Of a stretch of 5,051 nucleotides of DNA, positions 1-4,704 are shown in pieces. The notes beneath the pieces were generated by a model. That model had not been told where the DNA came from, did no database searches, and saw only the letters and a program-made list of their open reading frames with translations. Numbering within the stretch: the stretch's first letter is position 1; the number at the start of each line of letters is the position of its first letter. The DNA is from JAHDWY01 sp964632865 (GTDB taxonomy: Bacteria > Hydrogenedentota > Hydrogenedentia > Hydrogenedentales > SLHB01), in contig CAZWDH010000399.1 in the NCBI GenBank assembly GCA_964632865.1, positions 1 through 5,051 of the forward strand, read 5' to 3'. A program made the translations under genes and the position numbers.

Positions 1-54
1 AAACCGGACATTTCTAATTTGCAGAAAAGCGGACATTTCTATCTTGCGTTGACA
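1..54. mobile_element. Probable end of an IS21-like insertion sequence (partial, runs off the left edge)
   Basis: Seen: two near-identical direct repeats with a 25-bp period (5-22 and 30-47), then a tip reading TTGACA at 49-54, after which the repeat pattern and AT-richness stop. Read inward from position 54 the strand starts 5'-TGTCAACGCAAG. Known: IS21-family elements begin 5'-TG and end CA-3', carry several short direct repeats near each end, and can have an outward -35 box in the terminal repeat. Inferred: the element lies to the left of the window and its junction with host DNA is near 54/55, about 53 bp before the DUF3810 start codon. No transposase sequence is inside the window, so the family is a pattern match only. 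It could instead be a chromosomal iteron-like operator. Confidence 0.45.
5..47. repeat. Two 18-bp direct repeats, 25-bp period
   Basis: Copy 1 at 5-22 is CGGACATTTCTAATTTGC and copy 2 at 30-47 is CGGACATTTCTATCTTGC. They match at 16 of 18 positions, and both are preceded by an A-rich run (AAAC, AAAAG). The first copy begins almost at the window edge, so more copies may lie to the left. They are most simply terminal transposase-binding repeats of the putative insertion sequence. Confidence 0.8.
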
Positions 55-92
55 GCAGGAAGATTTCGGGCCCGGCACGGGAAGCAATCGCG

Positions 93-101
93 TGGTATAC
101 T
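93..101 (+). promoter_or_regulatory. Extended -10 promoter for the DUF3810 gene
   Basis: The sequence TGGTATACT combines a TG extension (93-94) with a -10 hexamer TATACT (96-101, five of six consensus bases). No good -35 box sits 16-18 bp upstream; the TTGACA at 49-54 is 41 bp away and cannot pair with it. The expected transcription start about 7 bases after the -10 falls on or beside the ATG at 108, which suggests a leaderless mRNA. This is a sequence-only prediction. Confidence 0.5.
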
Positions 102-104
102 CTT

Positions 105-128
105 GCCATGAAAAACCGGCTTCATGGC
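105..128. repeat. Perfect 8-bp inverted repeat over the DUF3810 start codon
   Basis: The arms GCCATGAA (105-112) and TTCATGGC (121-128) are exact reverse complements separated by 8 nt. The left arm contains the ATG of the DUF3810 gene and the element begins four bases after the -10 box. It could be an operator or an mRNA hairpin that hides the start codon, or a chance palindrome. Confidence 0.5.
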
Positions 129-1388
129 GTTTTCCTTACAACCAACGCTGTCGTGCGGGTGCTTCGGCGGGTCGCGAGTCCGTCGCCCCTCCACGAGCGG
201 GACCGCGAGGTTCGAGTCGTGTTGCGGCTGTCCCTGGCGGGCTTGGGCGCCTTCGTCGCACTTTCCGCGACGTTGGTTTCGTACACACCGCATACTGCCG
301 AATTCTTCTATGTCGCGAGCCTGGGGCGCTACCTGAATCTGGCCCTGTCCTCCGTTTCGGGATTAGTGCGCTTTAGTCTCGTCGAGATTGCCATGGCGGG
401 GTTCGTTCTCTGGTTTCTTTGGCCAGGAATTACGACGTTGCGTCATGTCGCCCGAGGCCGCCGCAGGACTTCGAACGCTCTCCTGGGAGGCCTTCTTCGC
501 ACCGGCGCCACCGCGGGCGCAGTCGTGACGGTGTTCTACGTGCTATGGGGGTTTAACTACGCCAGACCCGACCTGATAGCCCGGATGGGGTGGGATTCGC
601 TGGAACGGGATCGTTCGGACTCCGTTTGGAACACGCTCGAAGACCGGGAGCTGATTCGACTTTGCAGCGAACTGGTCGACATGACGAACTTCTGCTATAT
701 CGAAGCCACCGGCACGACCGACTTGGGGATTCCCAGTATGCCGCGAGCGCCGCTGTACACGATTGACACCGGACTGGACGACGCCTTCGAGACGGTCGCG
801 ACGGAGTTGAACCTGCCGTCTGTCTTTGCCGAGCGCCGTGGCCCCGCCAAGCCGATCTTCACCTCACCGATAATGAGCGCCCTCGGTATTGCGGGGTTCT
901 ACTTTCCCTACACCGGCGAGGCCAACTTCAACCGTCAAGCCCCCCACTGCCAGCGCCCCCACACCATCGCGCACGAAAAGGCGCACCAACGCGGCATTAC
1001 CGGCGAGGACGAAGCAAACTTCCTCGGGTTTCTTGCCTGTGCGAACAGCGCGGATCCGTACACACGCTATTCAGGCTACTTGTTCGCGCAACGGCAACTT
1101 TTCACCGAACTGGTCTTGCGCGACCGCGACGTTGCGATGGTCCTGTTGCACCGCCGCCTGCCCGGCGTGCAGCGGGATGTCAACTGGCTCCGAGCTTTCT
1201 GGGATGGATACCGGGGCGCCCCCCGGTCGGTCAGCCTGGCGATGAACAATGTCTATCTCAAGGCGAACCATGTGGAAGGCGGGCTGAGTTCCTATCACCG
1301 GAGCGCGCAACTGCTGGTGCTGTACGCGCGGCACCAAGGCGGATCTTGTCTCATCCGCGTCAAGCCCCCCTCCGCCTCAACGACTTGA
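108..1388 (+). CDS. DUF3810 family membrane protein with HExxH motif (putative metallopeptidase-like)
   Basis: A 426-aa protein with three likely membrane helices (about 37-58, 88-110 and 127-150) followed by a large soluble domain. The soluble part has HEKAHQRG at 289-296 and then EDEANF at 300-305; HExxH plus nearby acidic residues is the zinc-binding pattern of gluzincin-type peptidases. The block ending RYSGYLFA (320-327) and the C-terminal NNVYLKANHVEGGLSSY region (380-396) fit DUF3810 as I remember it, so the gene looks complete. The family's function is unknown; a membrane-anchored protease is inference. The ATG at 108 has no Shine-Dalgarno sequence but lies 7 nt after a -10 box. GTG at 219 with GCGAGG upstream is an alternative start that would remove 37 residues. 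The stop overlaps the start of the next gene by one base, implying co-translation. Confidence 0.85.
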   Translation: MKNRLHGVFLTTNAVVRVLRRVASPSPLHERDREVRVVLRLSLAGLGAFVALSATLVSYTPHTAEFFYVASLGRYLNLALSSVSGLVRFSLVEIAMAGFVLWFLWPGITTLRHVARGRRRTSNALLGGLLRTGATAGAVVTVFYVLWGFNYARPDLIARMGWDSLERDRSDSVWNTLEDRELIRLCSELVDMTNFCYIEATGTTDLGIPSMPRAPLYTIDTGLDDAFETVATELNLPSVFAERRGPAKPIFTSPIMSALGIAGFYFPYTGEANFNRQAPHCQRPHTIAHEKAHQRGITGEDEANFLGFLACANSADPYTRYSGYLFAQRQLFTELVLRDRDVAMVLLHRRLPGVQRDVNWLRAFWDGYRGAPRSVSLAMNNVYLKANHVEGGLSSYHRSAQLLVLYARHQGGSCLIRVKPPSASTT

Positions 1389-1798
1389 TGGATCGGTACG
1401 AAATACCCGCTCGACCGGAAGAAATCGCACCGGCAATTCGCTGGGTCACGAGTATTGCCGTTCGCGAGGGATTTGACCCACAGGCGGTGCGGGGCATCGA
1501 ACTCGCCATCGAAGAAGCGCTCGTCAACATCTGCAGCTATGCCTACGACGGACGTACCGGAACGATCGGGCTCGAATGCGCCAACTATGGGACTTCCGGG
1601 TTACGCGTCCGGATTTCCGATCGCGGAAAACCCTTCGATGTGCTGGCCTCGCCCGCACCAGATCTATGTGACGACCTCGCGCGACGGCCAATCGGCGGTT
1701 TGGGAATCCACCTCATGCGCACCTTTGCCGATATCGCGCGCTATCGCCGCTGCGGAGATGCAAACGTGCTTATCCTTTTGTTTCGAAGGCGGTCATAA
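1388..1798 (+). CDS. RsbW/SpoIIAB-like anti-sigma factor serine kinase (HATPase_c_2)
   Basis: A 136-aa GHKL-fold ATPase. The N-box is EEALVN (42-47), where the Glu and Asn bind Mg-ATP. The G1 box is SDRGKPFD (77-84), and a G2-like glycine loop GGLGIHLM spans 103-110. The length is normal for single-domain RsbW-type proteins. In known systems such kinases hold a sigma factor inactive and phosphorylate a STAS-domain antagonist; no partner gene is in this window. ATG at 1388 was chosen because it forms a TGATG overlap with the DUF3810 stop. TTG at 1346 would add 14 residues and has a better Shine-Dalgarno-like AAGGCGG just upstream (1336-1342), so the longer form is possible. Coupling to a membrane HExxH protein suggests the kinase may respond to an envelope signal, which is inference. 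Confidence 0.85.
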   Translation: MDRYEIPARPEEIAPAIRWVTSIAVREGFDPQAVRGIELAIEEALVNICSYAYDGRTGTIGLECANYGTSGLRVRISDRGKPFDVLASPAPDLCDDLARRPIGGLGIHLMRTFADIARYRRCGDANVLILLFRRRS

Positions 1799-1807
1799 AA
1801 AGCGTAC

Positions 1808-1837
1808 GGCCGTGTCCGCAGCGGAACGGACACGGCC
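1808..1837. terminator. Strong GC-rich hairpin, terminator-like, after the kinase gene
   Basis: GGCCGTGTCCG (1808-1818) pairs perfectly with CGGACACGGCC (1827-1837) across an 8-nt loop, starting 10 nt after the kinase stop codon. On the + strand no T-run follows, so it is not a canonical intrinsic terminator for the kinase operon. On the minus strand the stem is followed after 6 nt by five T (complement of 1797-1801), so it may work better against leftward transcription arriving from the response-regulator gene. It could also protect the 3' end of the mRNA. Confidence 0.55.
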
Positions 1838-2170
1838 ACTCATCAGAGGAGGGGGATCCTCGGGATGGGTAATCTGCGATACGTCTGACGCTGTCGGCGA
1901 CTTCACTGCCGGCGTCTATCTACTGTACCGGCGGGCGCGCACGTTGTTACGCGGCCAAATGCCCGGTCCTCATCGTTTCGCGCACTAATGGACTTATCGT
2001 CTGCGCCTAATGCGCCGCTAACAAGGCCGATTCATACTTCGCGTCAACAGAGACGCCATCCCACACGGGCTTTCGTGACCGCAAATCCGCCACATCCAAA
2101 TGCTCCGACCAGGTCACGGAAGCCCGCTTCCTTTGGCGCACTGAGGAATTGGGAACAGGAACGGCAATCG
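1838..2170. other. Gene-free intergenic stretch
   Basis: I see no convincing gene here. A + frame is open from ATG 1988 into the small gene at 2171, but its first 61 codons give a Pro/Arg/Thr-rich sequence with no recognisable motif and no ribosome site. AGAGGAGGGGG at 1845-1855 looks like a strong Shine-Dalgarno sequence, but the only ATG after it (1865) opens just seven codons. A short direct repeat occurs (GCGCACTAATG at 1980-1990, GCGCCTAATG at 2003-2012). CATACT at 2033-2038 resembles a -10 box but has no -35 partner. The main structured element is the hairpin at 2066-2126, listed separately. Confidence 0.6.
2066..2126. repeat. Large inverted repeat: 15-bp stem, 31-nt loop
   Basis: CGGGCTTTCGTGACC (2066-2080) is the reverse complement of GGTCACGGAAGCCCG (2112-2126) except for one position. 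In the + strand RNA that position would be a G-U wobble, so all 15 pairs could form. It lies 44 bp before the start of the small gene at 2171 and outside any supported coding region. Candidate roles are a leader or attenuator structure, a small RNA, an operator pair, or the remains of a small mobile element. No T-run follows, so it is not an ordinary terminator. Confidence 0.7.
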
Positions 2171-2461
2171 ATGTACCGGGCAACCTCACAGAAGACCTCG
2201 GAGTCCAGCGTCCACATCGAAGGTGAATTTGCAGTCGCTCCGAATTTTCGGAGTATCCAGCCAGAACGCGTGTACGAGCAGTTCGGCTTGTGGTGGGTGT
2301 TTCGGGCGTCGACACCTCCGGGAGAATCGCCGAGGCAGGGCCCGTTTCCGGATCGAGACGCTGCGGAACGCGCGCTGGATGGATACTGTCGTTCGATGCT
2401 TATGACGAGAAGCCAGGATTTGCGCGCTCCGTGCCACTCGCCGGTACCGGAGCTACTCTAG
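2171..2461 (+). CDS. Small hypothetical protein with WW and GPF...AAERAL...Y pattern
   Basis: A 96-aa protein. The central part reads QFGLWWVFRAS (38-48), then GPFPDRDAAERALDGY (57-72). This resembles a small-domain pattern in which an aromatic strand (RVYEQFGLWWVF) is followed by GPF, a turn, and an amphipathic helix rich in Ala and Glu. Short uncharacterised proteins such as the DUF6316 type look like this from memory, but I cannot confirm membership. No signal peptide or membrane helix is visible. ATG 2171 was preferred because AGGA at 2157-2160 lies 10 nt upstream and the translated sequence before it is uninformative; ATG 1988 would give 157 aa. A 16-bp palindrome lies inside the gene at 2238-2253. 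The last 9 bp overlap the 3' end of the convergent response-regulator gene. Confidence 0.55.
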   Translation: MYRATSQKTSESSVHIEGEFAVAPNFRSIQPERVYEQFGLWWVFRASTPPGESPRQGPFPDRDAAERALDGYCRSMLMTRSQDLRAPCHSPVPELL

Positions 2462-3826
2462 TCCGTACTTCCGGATCTTGTATTGCAGCGTCGTGCGTTT
2501 GAGGCCCAGGTGCTCCGCAGCCTTGGTCTTGTTCCAGTGAAACCGTTCCAGAGCTGCGGCGATCATCTGACTTTCGAGCTGATCGGTGCGTTGAGCCAGA
2601 GACGCGGCTTCGGGAACACCCGCGGCGACGCCAGCCGGCGCGGCGGGCTCCGGTTCTTCCTGCCGGAAGAACATCTCAGGGGGAATTTCCGCGCGGGTGA
2701 TGGAGTCGCCTTCCGCCAATACCACCGCACGTTCCAGCACGTTCTCCAATTCACGCACGTTCCCTGGCCAAGGGTAACGCATGAAGAAACTCAAGACGTC
2801 ATCTTCGACGGAAAGGACATCCTTTACCTGTTCCCGGCTGAAGCGGTTGAGGAAATGGTCGATCAGCGCGGGAATGTCGTCCGCACGGTTACGGAGCGGT
2901 TCCACGTTCAGCGAGAACACGTTCAGGCGGTAATAGAAATCCTCGCGAAACGTGCCCGCAAGGATGGCTTCCCGAAGGTCCCGGTTTGTCGCGGCGACGA
3001 TACGCACGTCCACCTTGATCGGCATTACGCCGCCGACCCGCTCGAACTCGCCCTCCTGCAATACGCGCAGGAGCTTGGTCTGAATGTTGGGATCGATCTC
3101 GCCCACCTCGTCCAGAAACAGAGTGCCCGTGTGAGCGCGCTCAAAACGGCCGATCCGCTGGCGGTCCGCGCCTGTGAAGGCACCGCGCTCGTGACCGAAC
3201 AATTCGCTCTCCAGCACGCCGGGGGCCAAGGCCGCACAATTGAGCGCGACGAAGGGAAGATCTTTTCGGGGGCTCGAGTCGTGGATGGCTCGGGCGACCA
3301 GTTCCTTGCCGGTTCCGCTGGGACCCGTGATGAGTACGGAACTCCGGCTGGGTCCGATCTTCTGAATCATCTTCAGCAGACTGCGCGTTTGTGCGCTGTC
3401 ACCCACCATCCGGCGCAAATCTGGAGCACCAGCAATCGGTTTCTGCGGGCGCGGGCCACCGACGATCTTTTCGACCTTGAGTTCGATTTCTTTGAGCTTG
3501 AACGGTTTGGCGATGAAGTCCCGCGCGCCGAGCCGCATGGCTTCCACGGCCGTTTCGATCGTCCCGTAGGCCGTCAACATGATGACGGGGCTATCAAAGG
3601 CGGATGCCCGGGCCGCGCGCAGGACAGCAATGCCATCCTTTTCCGGCATTTTCAGATCCGTAATAACGACATCGAAGCGGCGCGCTTCCAGGAGTTCAAT
3701 GGCCTTCGCGCCATTCGATACGGCGGAGACGGTAAACTTGTCTTTGAATGCCTCGGCGAGAATGTCGCGGATACCGGCCTCGTCGTCGACGACGAGCATA
3801 TCGGGTTTTCGTGATTGCGTTTCCAC
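2453..3826 (-). CDS. NtrC-family sigma-54-dependent response regulator
   Basis: A 457-aa protein with the full three-domain layout. The receiver (about 9-122) has the acidic pair D14/D15, phosphoacceptor D57 (in VITDLKMP), T85 and K107. The AAA+ domain (about 140-370) has Walker A GPSGTGKE (168-175), the sigma-54-contacting GAFTGA loop (215-220), Walker B GTLFLDEVGEI (234-244), arginine-finger region FREDFYYRLNVF (293-304) and sensor-2 PGNVREL (354-360). After a Pro/Ala-rich linker (388-410), a Fis-type helix-turn-helix (about 420-455, NKTKAAEHLGLKRTTLQYKI) binds enhancer DNA. Phosphorylated members activate RNA polymerase-sigma-54 from a distance. GTG is the start, supported by GAGGAAG at 3834-3840; ATG nine codons in (3799) lacks this. 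No histidine kinase is adjacent, so the regulon and signal are unknown. Confidence 0.95.
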   Translation of the reverse strand: METQSRKPDMLVVDDEAGIRDILAEAFKDKFTVSAVSNGAKAIELLEARRFDVVITDLKMPEKDGIAVLRAARASAFDSPVIMLTAYGTIETAVEAMRLGARDFIAKPFKLKEIELKVEKIVGGPRPQKPIAGAPDLRRMVGDSAQTRSLLKMIQKIGPSRSSVLITGPSGTGKELVARAIHDSSPRKDLPFVALNCAALAPGVLESELFGHERGAFTGADRQRIGRFERAHTGTLFLDEVGEIDPNIQTKLLRVLQEGEFERVGGVMPIKVDVRIVAATNRDLREAILAGTFREDFYYRLNVFSLNVEPLRNRADDIPALIDHFLNRFSREQVKDVLSVEDDVLSFFMRYPWPGNVRELENVLERAVVLAEGDSITRAEIPPEMFFRQEEPEPAAPAGVAAGVPEAASLAQRTDQLESQMIAAALERFHWNKTKAAEHLGLKRTTLQYKIRKYGLE

Positions 3827-3833
3827 CCTGGTA

Positions 3834-3840
3834 CTTCCTC
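3834..3840 (-). promoter_or_regulatory. Ribosome binding site fixing the GTG start of the response regulator
   Basis: On the minus strand GAGGAAG lies 7 nt before GTG 3826. This spacing is near ideal and supports the GTG over the internal ATG at 3799. Confidence 0.7.
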
Positions 3841-3860
3841 AGGTCCCCATTGCCAGCATG

Positions 3861-3889
3861 ACTCTACCACCGCCGTCCCGATCCGTCAA
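3861..3889 (-). promoter_or_regulatory. Sigma-70-type promoter for the response regulator
   Basis: On the minus strand a -35 box TTGACG (3884-3889) and a -10 box TAGAGT (3861-3866) are separated by exactly 17 bp. Transcription should start near 3854, leaving a leader of about 28 nt that contains the GAGGAAG ribosome site. It lies in the 94-bp gap after the zinc-ribbon gene, so the regulator can be transcribed on its own and by housekeeping-type polymerase rather than sigma-54. Confidence 0.7.
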
Positions 3890-3920
3890 ACCTCGCACAG
3901 CGACCGGCAGCGGCAAGGCC

Positions 3921-4268
3921 TCAGTCGTTAAAGAGGTTCTTGAACGCGTCCAATTGATTTGGCGACTCGGCACTGGACGTATCCCCGAACAGGGAATCAA
4001 GCTTCCGGCGGGTCGCGGTCGATTCGTCGCTGGACGCTTTTTCGGCCCGAATGTCCCGGAATTCGAACTCGTCGCAGAAGTTCGCGCCAGCTCGATCTCC
4101 GACCCAATCGGTCGTTGGTATGGCGCATTGATTGTGAACGGAGGGATCGTGGAACCGGCAGTTCAGGCAACAGTGCAAATAGGCTGAGCACTGTTCACAG
4201 AACTCCTTAACGCCAGGTACCTTCTTTTCGCTTTCCCAGGGGTGTCCGCATCGGTGGCACGTCCGCAT
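3921..4268 (-). CDS. Cysteine-rich zinc-ribbon-like hypothetical protein
   Basis: A 115-aa protein with nine cysteines in its first 65 residues. CHRCG is at 4-8, CEQC at 24-27, CCLNC at 33-37, with single Cys at 48 and 65. The CxxC pairs at 4/7 and 24/27 are typical zinc-ribbon knuckles; C34/C37, C48 and C65 could hold a second metal. The stretch CLNCRFHD...C...NFCDEFEFR looks like a conserved block I associate with small uncharacterised bacterial zinc-ribbon proteins. The C-terminal third (72-115) is polar and Asp/Ser-rich, ending KNLFND. There is no signal peptide, so it is probably cytosolic. Its function is unknown. ATG 4268 has AGGGAGA at 4277-4283, 8 nt upstream. The response-regulator gene follows on the same strand after 94 bp but has its own promoter. 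Confidence 0.8.
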   Translation of the reverse strand: MRTCHRCGHPWESEKKVPGVKEFCEQCSAYLHCCLNCRFHDPSVHNQCAIPTTDWVGDRAGANFCDEFEFRDIRAEKASSDESTATRRKLDSLFGDTSSAESPNQLDAFKNLFND

Positions 4269-4311
4269 AGCACCAATCTCCCTGCATCCTCCAACTGACT
4301 CCAGTCATCTC

Positions 4312-4341
4312 AGCGTATGCGGATGTCGCCTCCAGTGTCAA
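4312..4341 (-). promoter_or_regulatory. Promoter for the zinc-ribbon gene
   Basis: On the minus strand a perfect -35 box TTGACA (4336-4341) is followed 18 bp later by TACGCT (4312-4317), which matches the three most conserved -10 positions only. Start of transcription would be near 4305, giving a leader of about 37 nt. Confidence 0.45.
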
Positions 4342-4358
4342 CGCCAGCGGGCGAATGC

Positions 4359-4389
4359 TTGGATTCACGGCTATAGTATCCGCTACAAT
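4359..4389 (+). promoter_or_regulatory. Possible promoter for the Trm112-like gene
   Basis: TACAAT at 4384-4389 is a good -10 box, 37 bp before the ATG. The best -35, TTGGAT at 4359-4364, has a long 19-bp spacer. TATAGT at 4372-4377 is a competing -10 without a -35. The placement makes divergent transcription with the zinc-ribbon gene likely, but the exact boxes are uncertain. Confidence 0.4.
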
Positions 4390-4416
4390 TCGGCCGGTGG
4401 CCCAACCCGAATGATT

Positions 4417-4422
4417 GGAGGA
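4417..4422 (+). promoter_or_regulatory. Ribosome binding site deciding the Trm112-like start
   Basis: GGAGGA lies 4 nt before ATG 4427. An in-frame TTG at 4415 overlaps this site and so is an unlikely start. Confidence 0.75.
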
Positions 4423-4426
4423 TTTC

Positions 4427-4681
4427 ATGGTCGACCCCGAACTCCTGAGTATACTGGTCTGCCCGGAAAACAAGACGCCGGTCAGCGAAGCCGATTCAGA
4501 ACTCGTTGCAAAGATCAACGCCGCGATTGAATCCGGCACGCTGAAGAACCGCGCAGGCGAGCAGGTGCAGGAACACATCGACGGGGGGCTGGTTCGTGAA
4601 GACCGGCAGTATCTATATCCCGTTCGCGACGATATCCCGATCATGCTCATCGACGAAGCCATTCCCTTGGAGAATCTGTAG
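4427..4681 (+). CDS. Trm112 family protein, variant without the zinc cysteines
   Basis: An 84-aa protein. LLSILVCPENKTPV (6-19) at the start and LYPVRDDIPIMLIDEAIPL (63-81) at the end match the two halves of Trm112/YcaR-type proteins. Canonical members are about 60 aa and bind zinc through CPxCK plus a second CxxC. Here only C12 remains, with N15 where the second Cys would be, and the middle is replaced by a helical insert (about 22-36, SELVAKINAAIESG) and a RAGEQVQEHIDGGLVRED segment (42-59). Trm112 in eukaryotes and archaea activates methyltransferases; the bacterial role is unclear, and a scaffold role here is inference. I recall similar long variants in several phyla, so this is probably a stable subfamily and not a broken gene. 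Its start lies 158 bp from that of the divergent zinc-ribbon gene. Confidence 0.85.
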   Translation: MVDPELLSILVCPENKTPVSEADSELVAKINAAIESGTLKNRAGEQVQEHIDGGLVREDRQYLYPVRDDIPIMLIDEAIPLENL

Positions 4682-4704
4682 CTGCTTCCGTACCCCTGTC
4701 CAAC

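Noticed and set aside
49..101. TTGACA (49-54) and TATACT (96-101) as one promoter
   Set aside because: The boxes are 41 bp apart, far beyond a working 15-20 bp spacer.
205..222. tRNA T-arm-like GGTTCGAGTC
   Set aside because: The flanking bases do not pair as a T-stem, no other tRNA arms are present, and it lies in the DUF3810 reading frame.
1845..1888. Strong Shine-Dalgarno-like AGAGGAGGGGG followed by ATG 1865
   Set aside because: The frame stops after seven codons (MGNLRYV) and leads to no gene nearby; the spacing of about 12 nt is also long.
1455..1988. Open + frame of 177 codons overlapping the kinase
   Set aside because: It is a shifted frame of the kinase gene; the kinase frame carries the N, G1 and G2 boxes.
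1978..2025. Integron attC-like CGCCTAAT...GCTAACAAGG
   Set aside because: The core GTTRRRY/RYYYAAC pair and the long imperfect palindrome of an attC site cannot be assembled, and no integrase is present.
2133..2153. Possible sigma-54 promoter (TTGGCGCAC...TTGGG) before the small gene
   Set aside because: The GG-to-GC spacing is wrong and the -12 GC is missing.
2483..3814. Open frame of 443 codons on the + strand opposite the response-regulator gene
   Set aside because: It is antisense to a gene with every family motif intact, its translation shows no recognisable domain, and long antisense frames are common in GC-rich genes.
3579..4187. Open + frame of 202 codons across the response-regulator 5' end and the zinc-ribbon gene
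   Set aside because: It runs antisense to two supported genes and through their promoter, with no motif or ribosome site.
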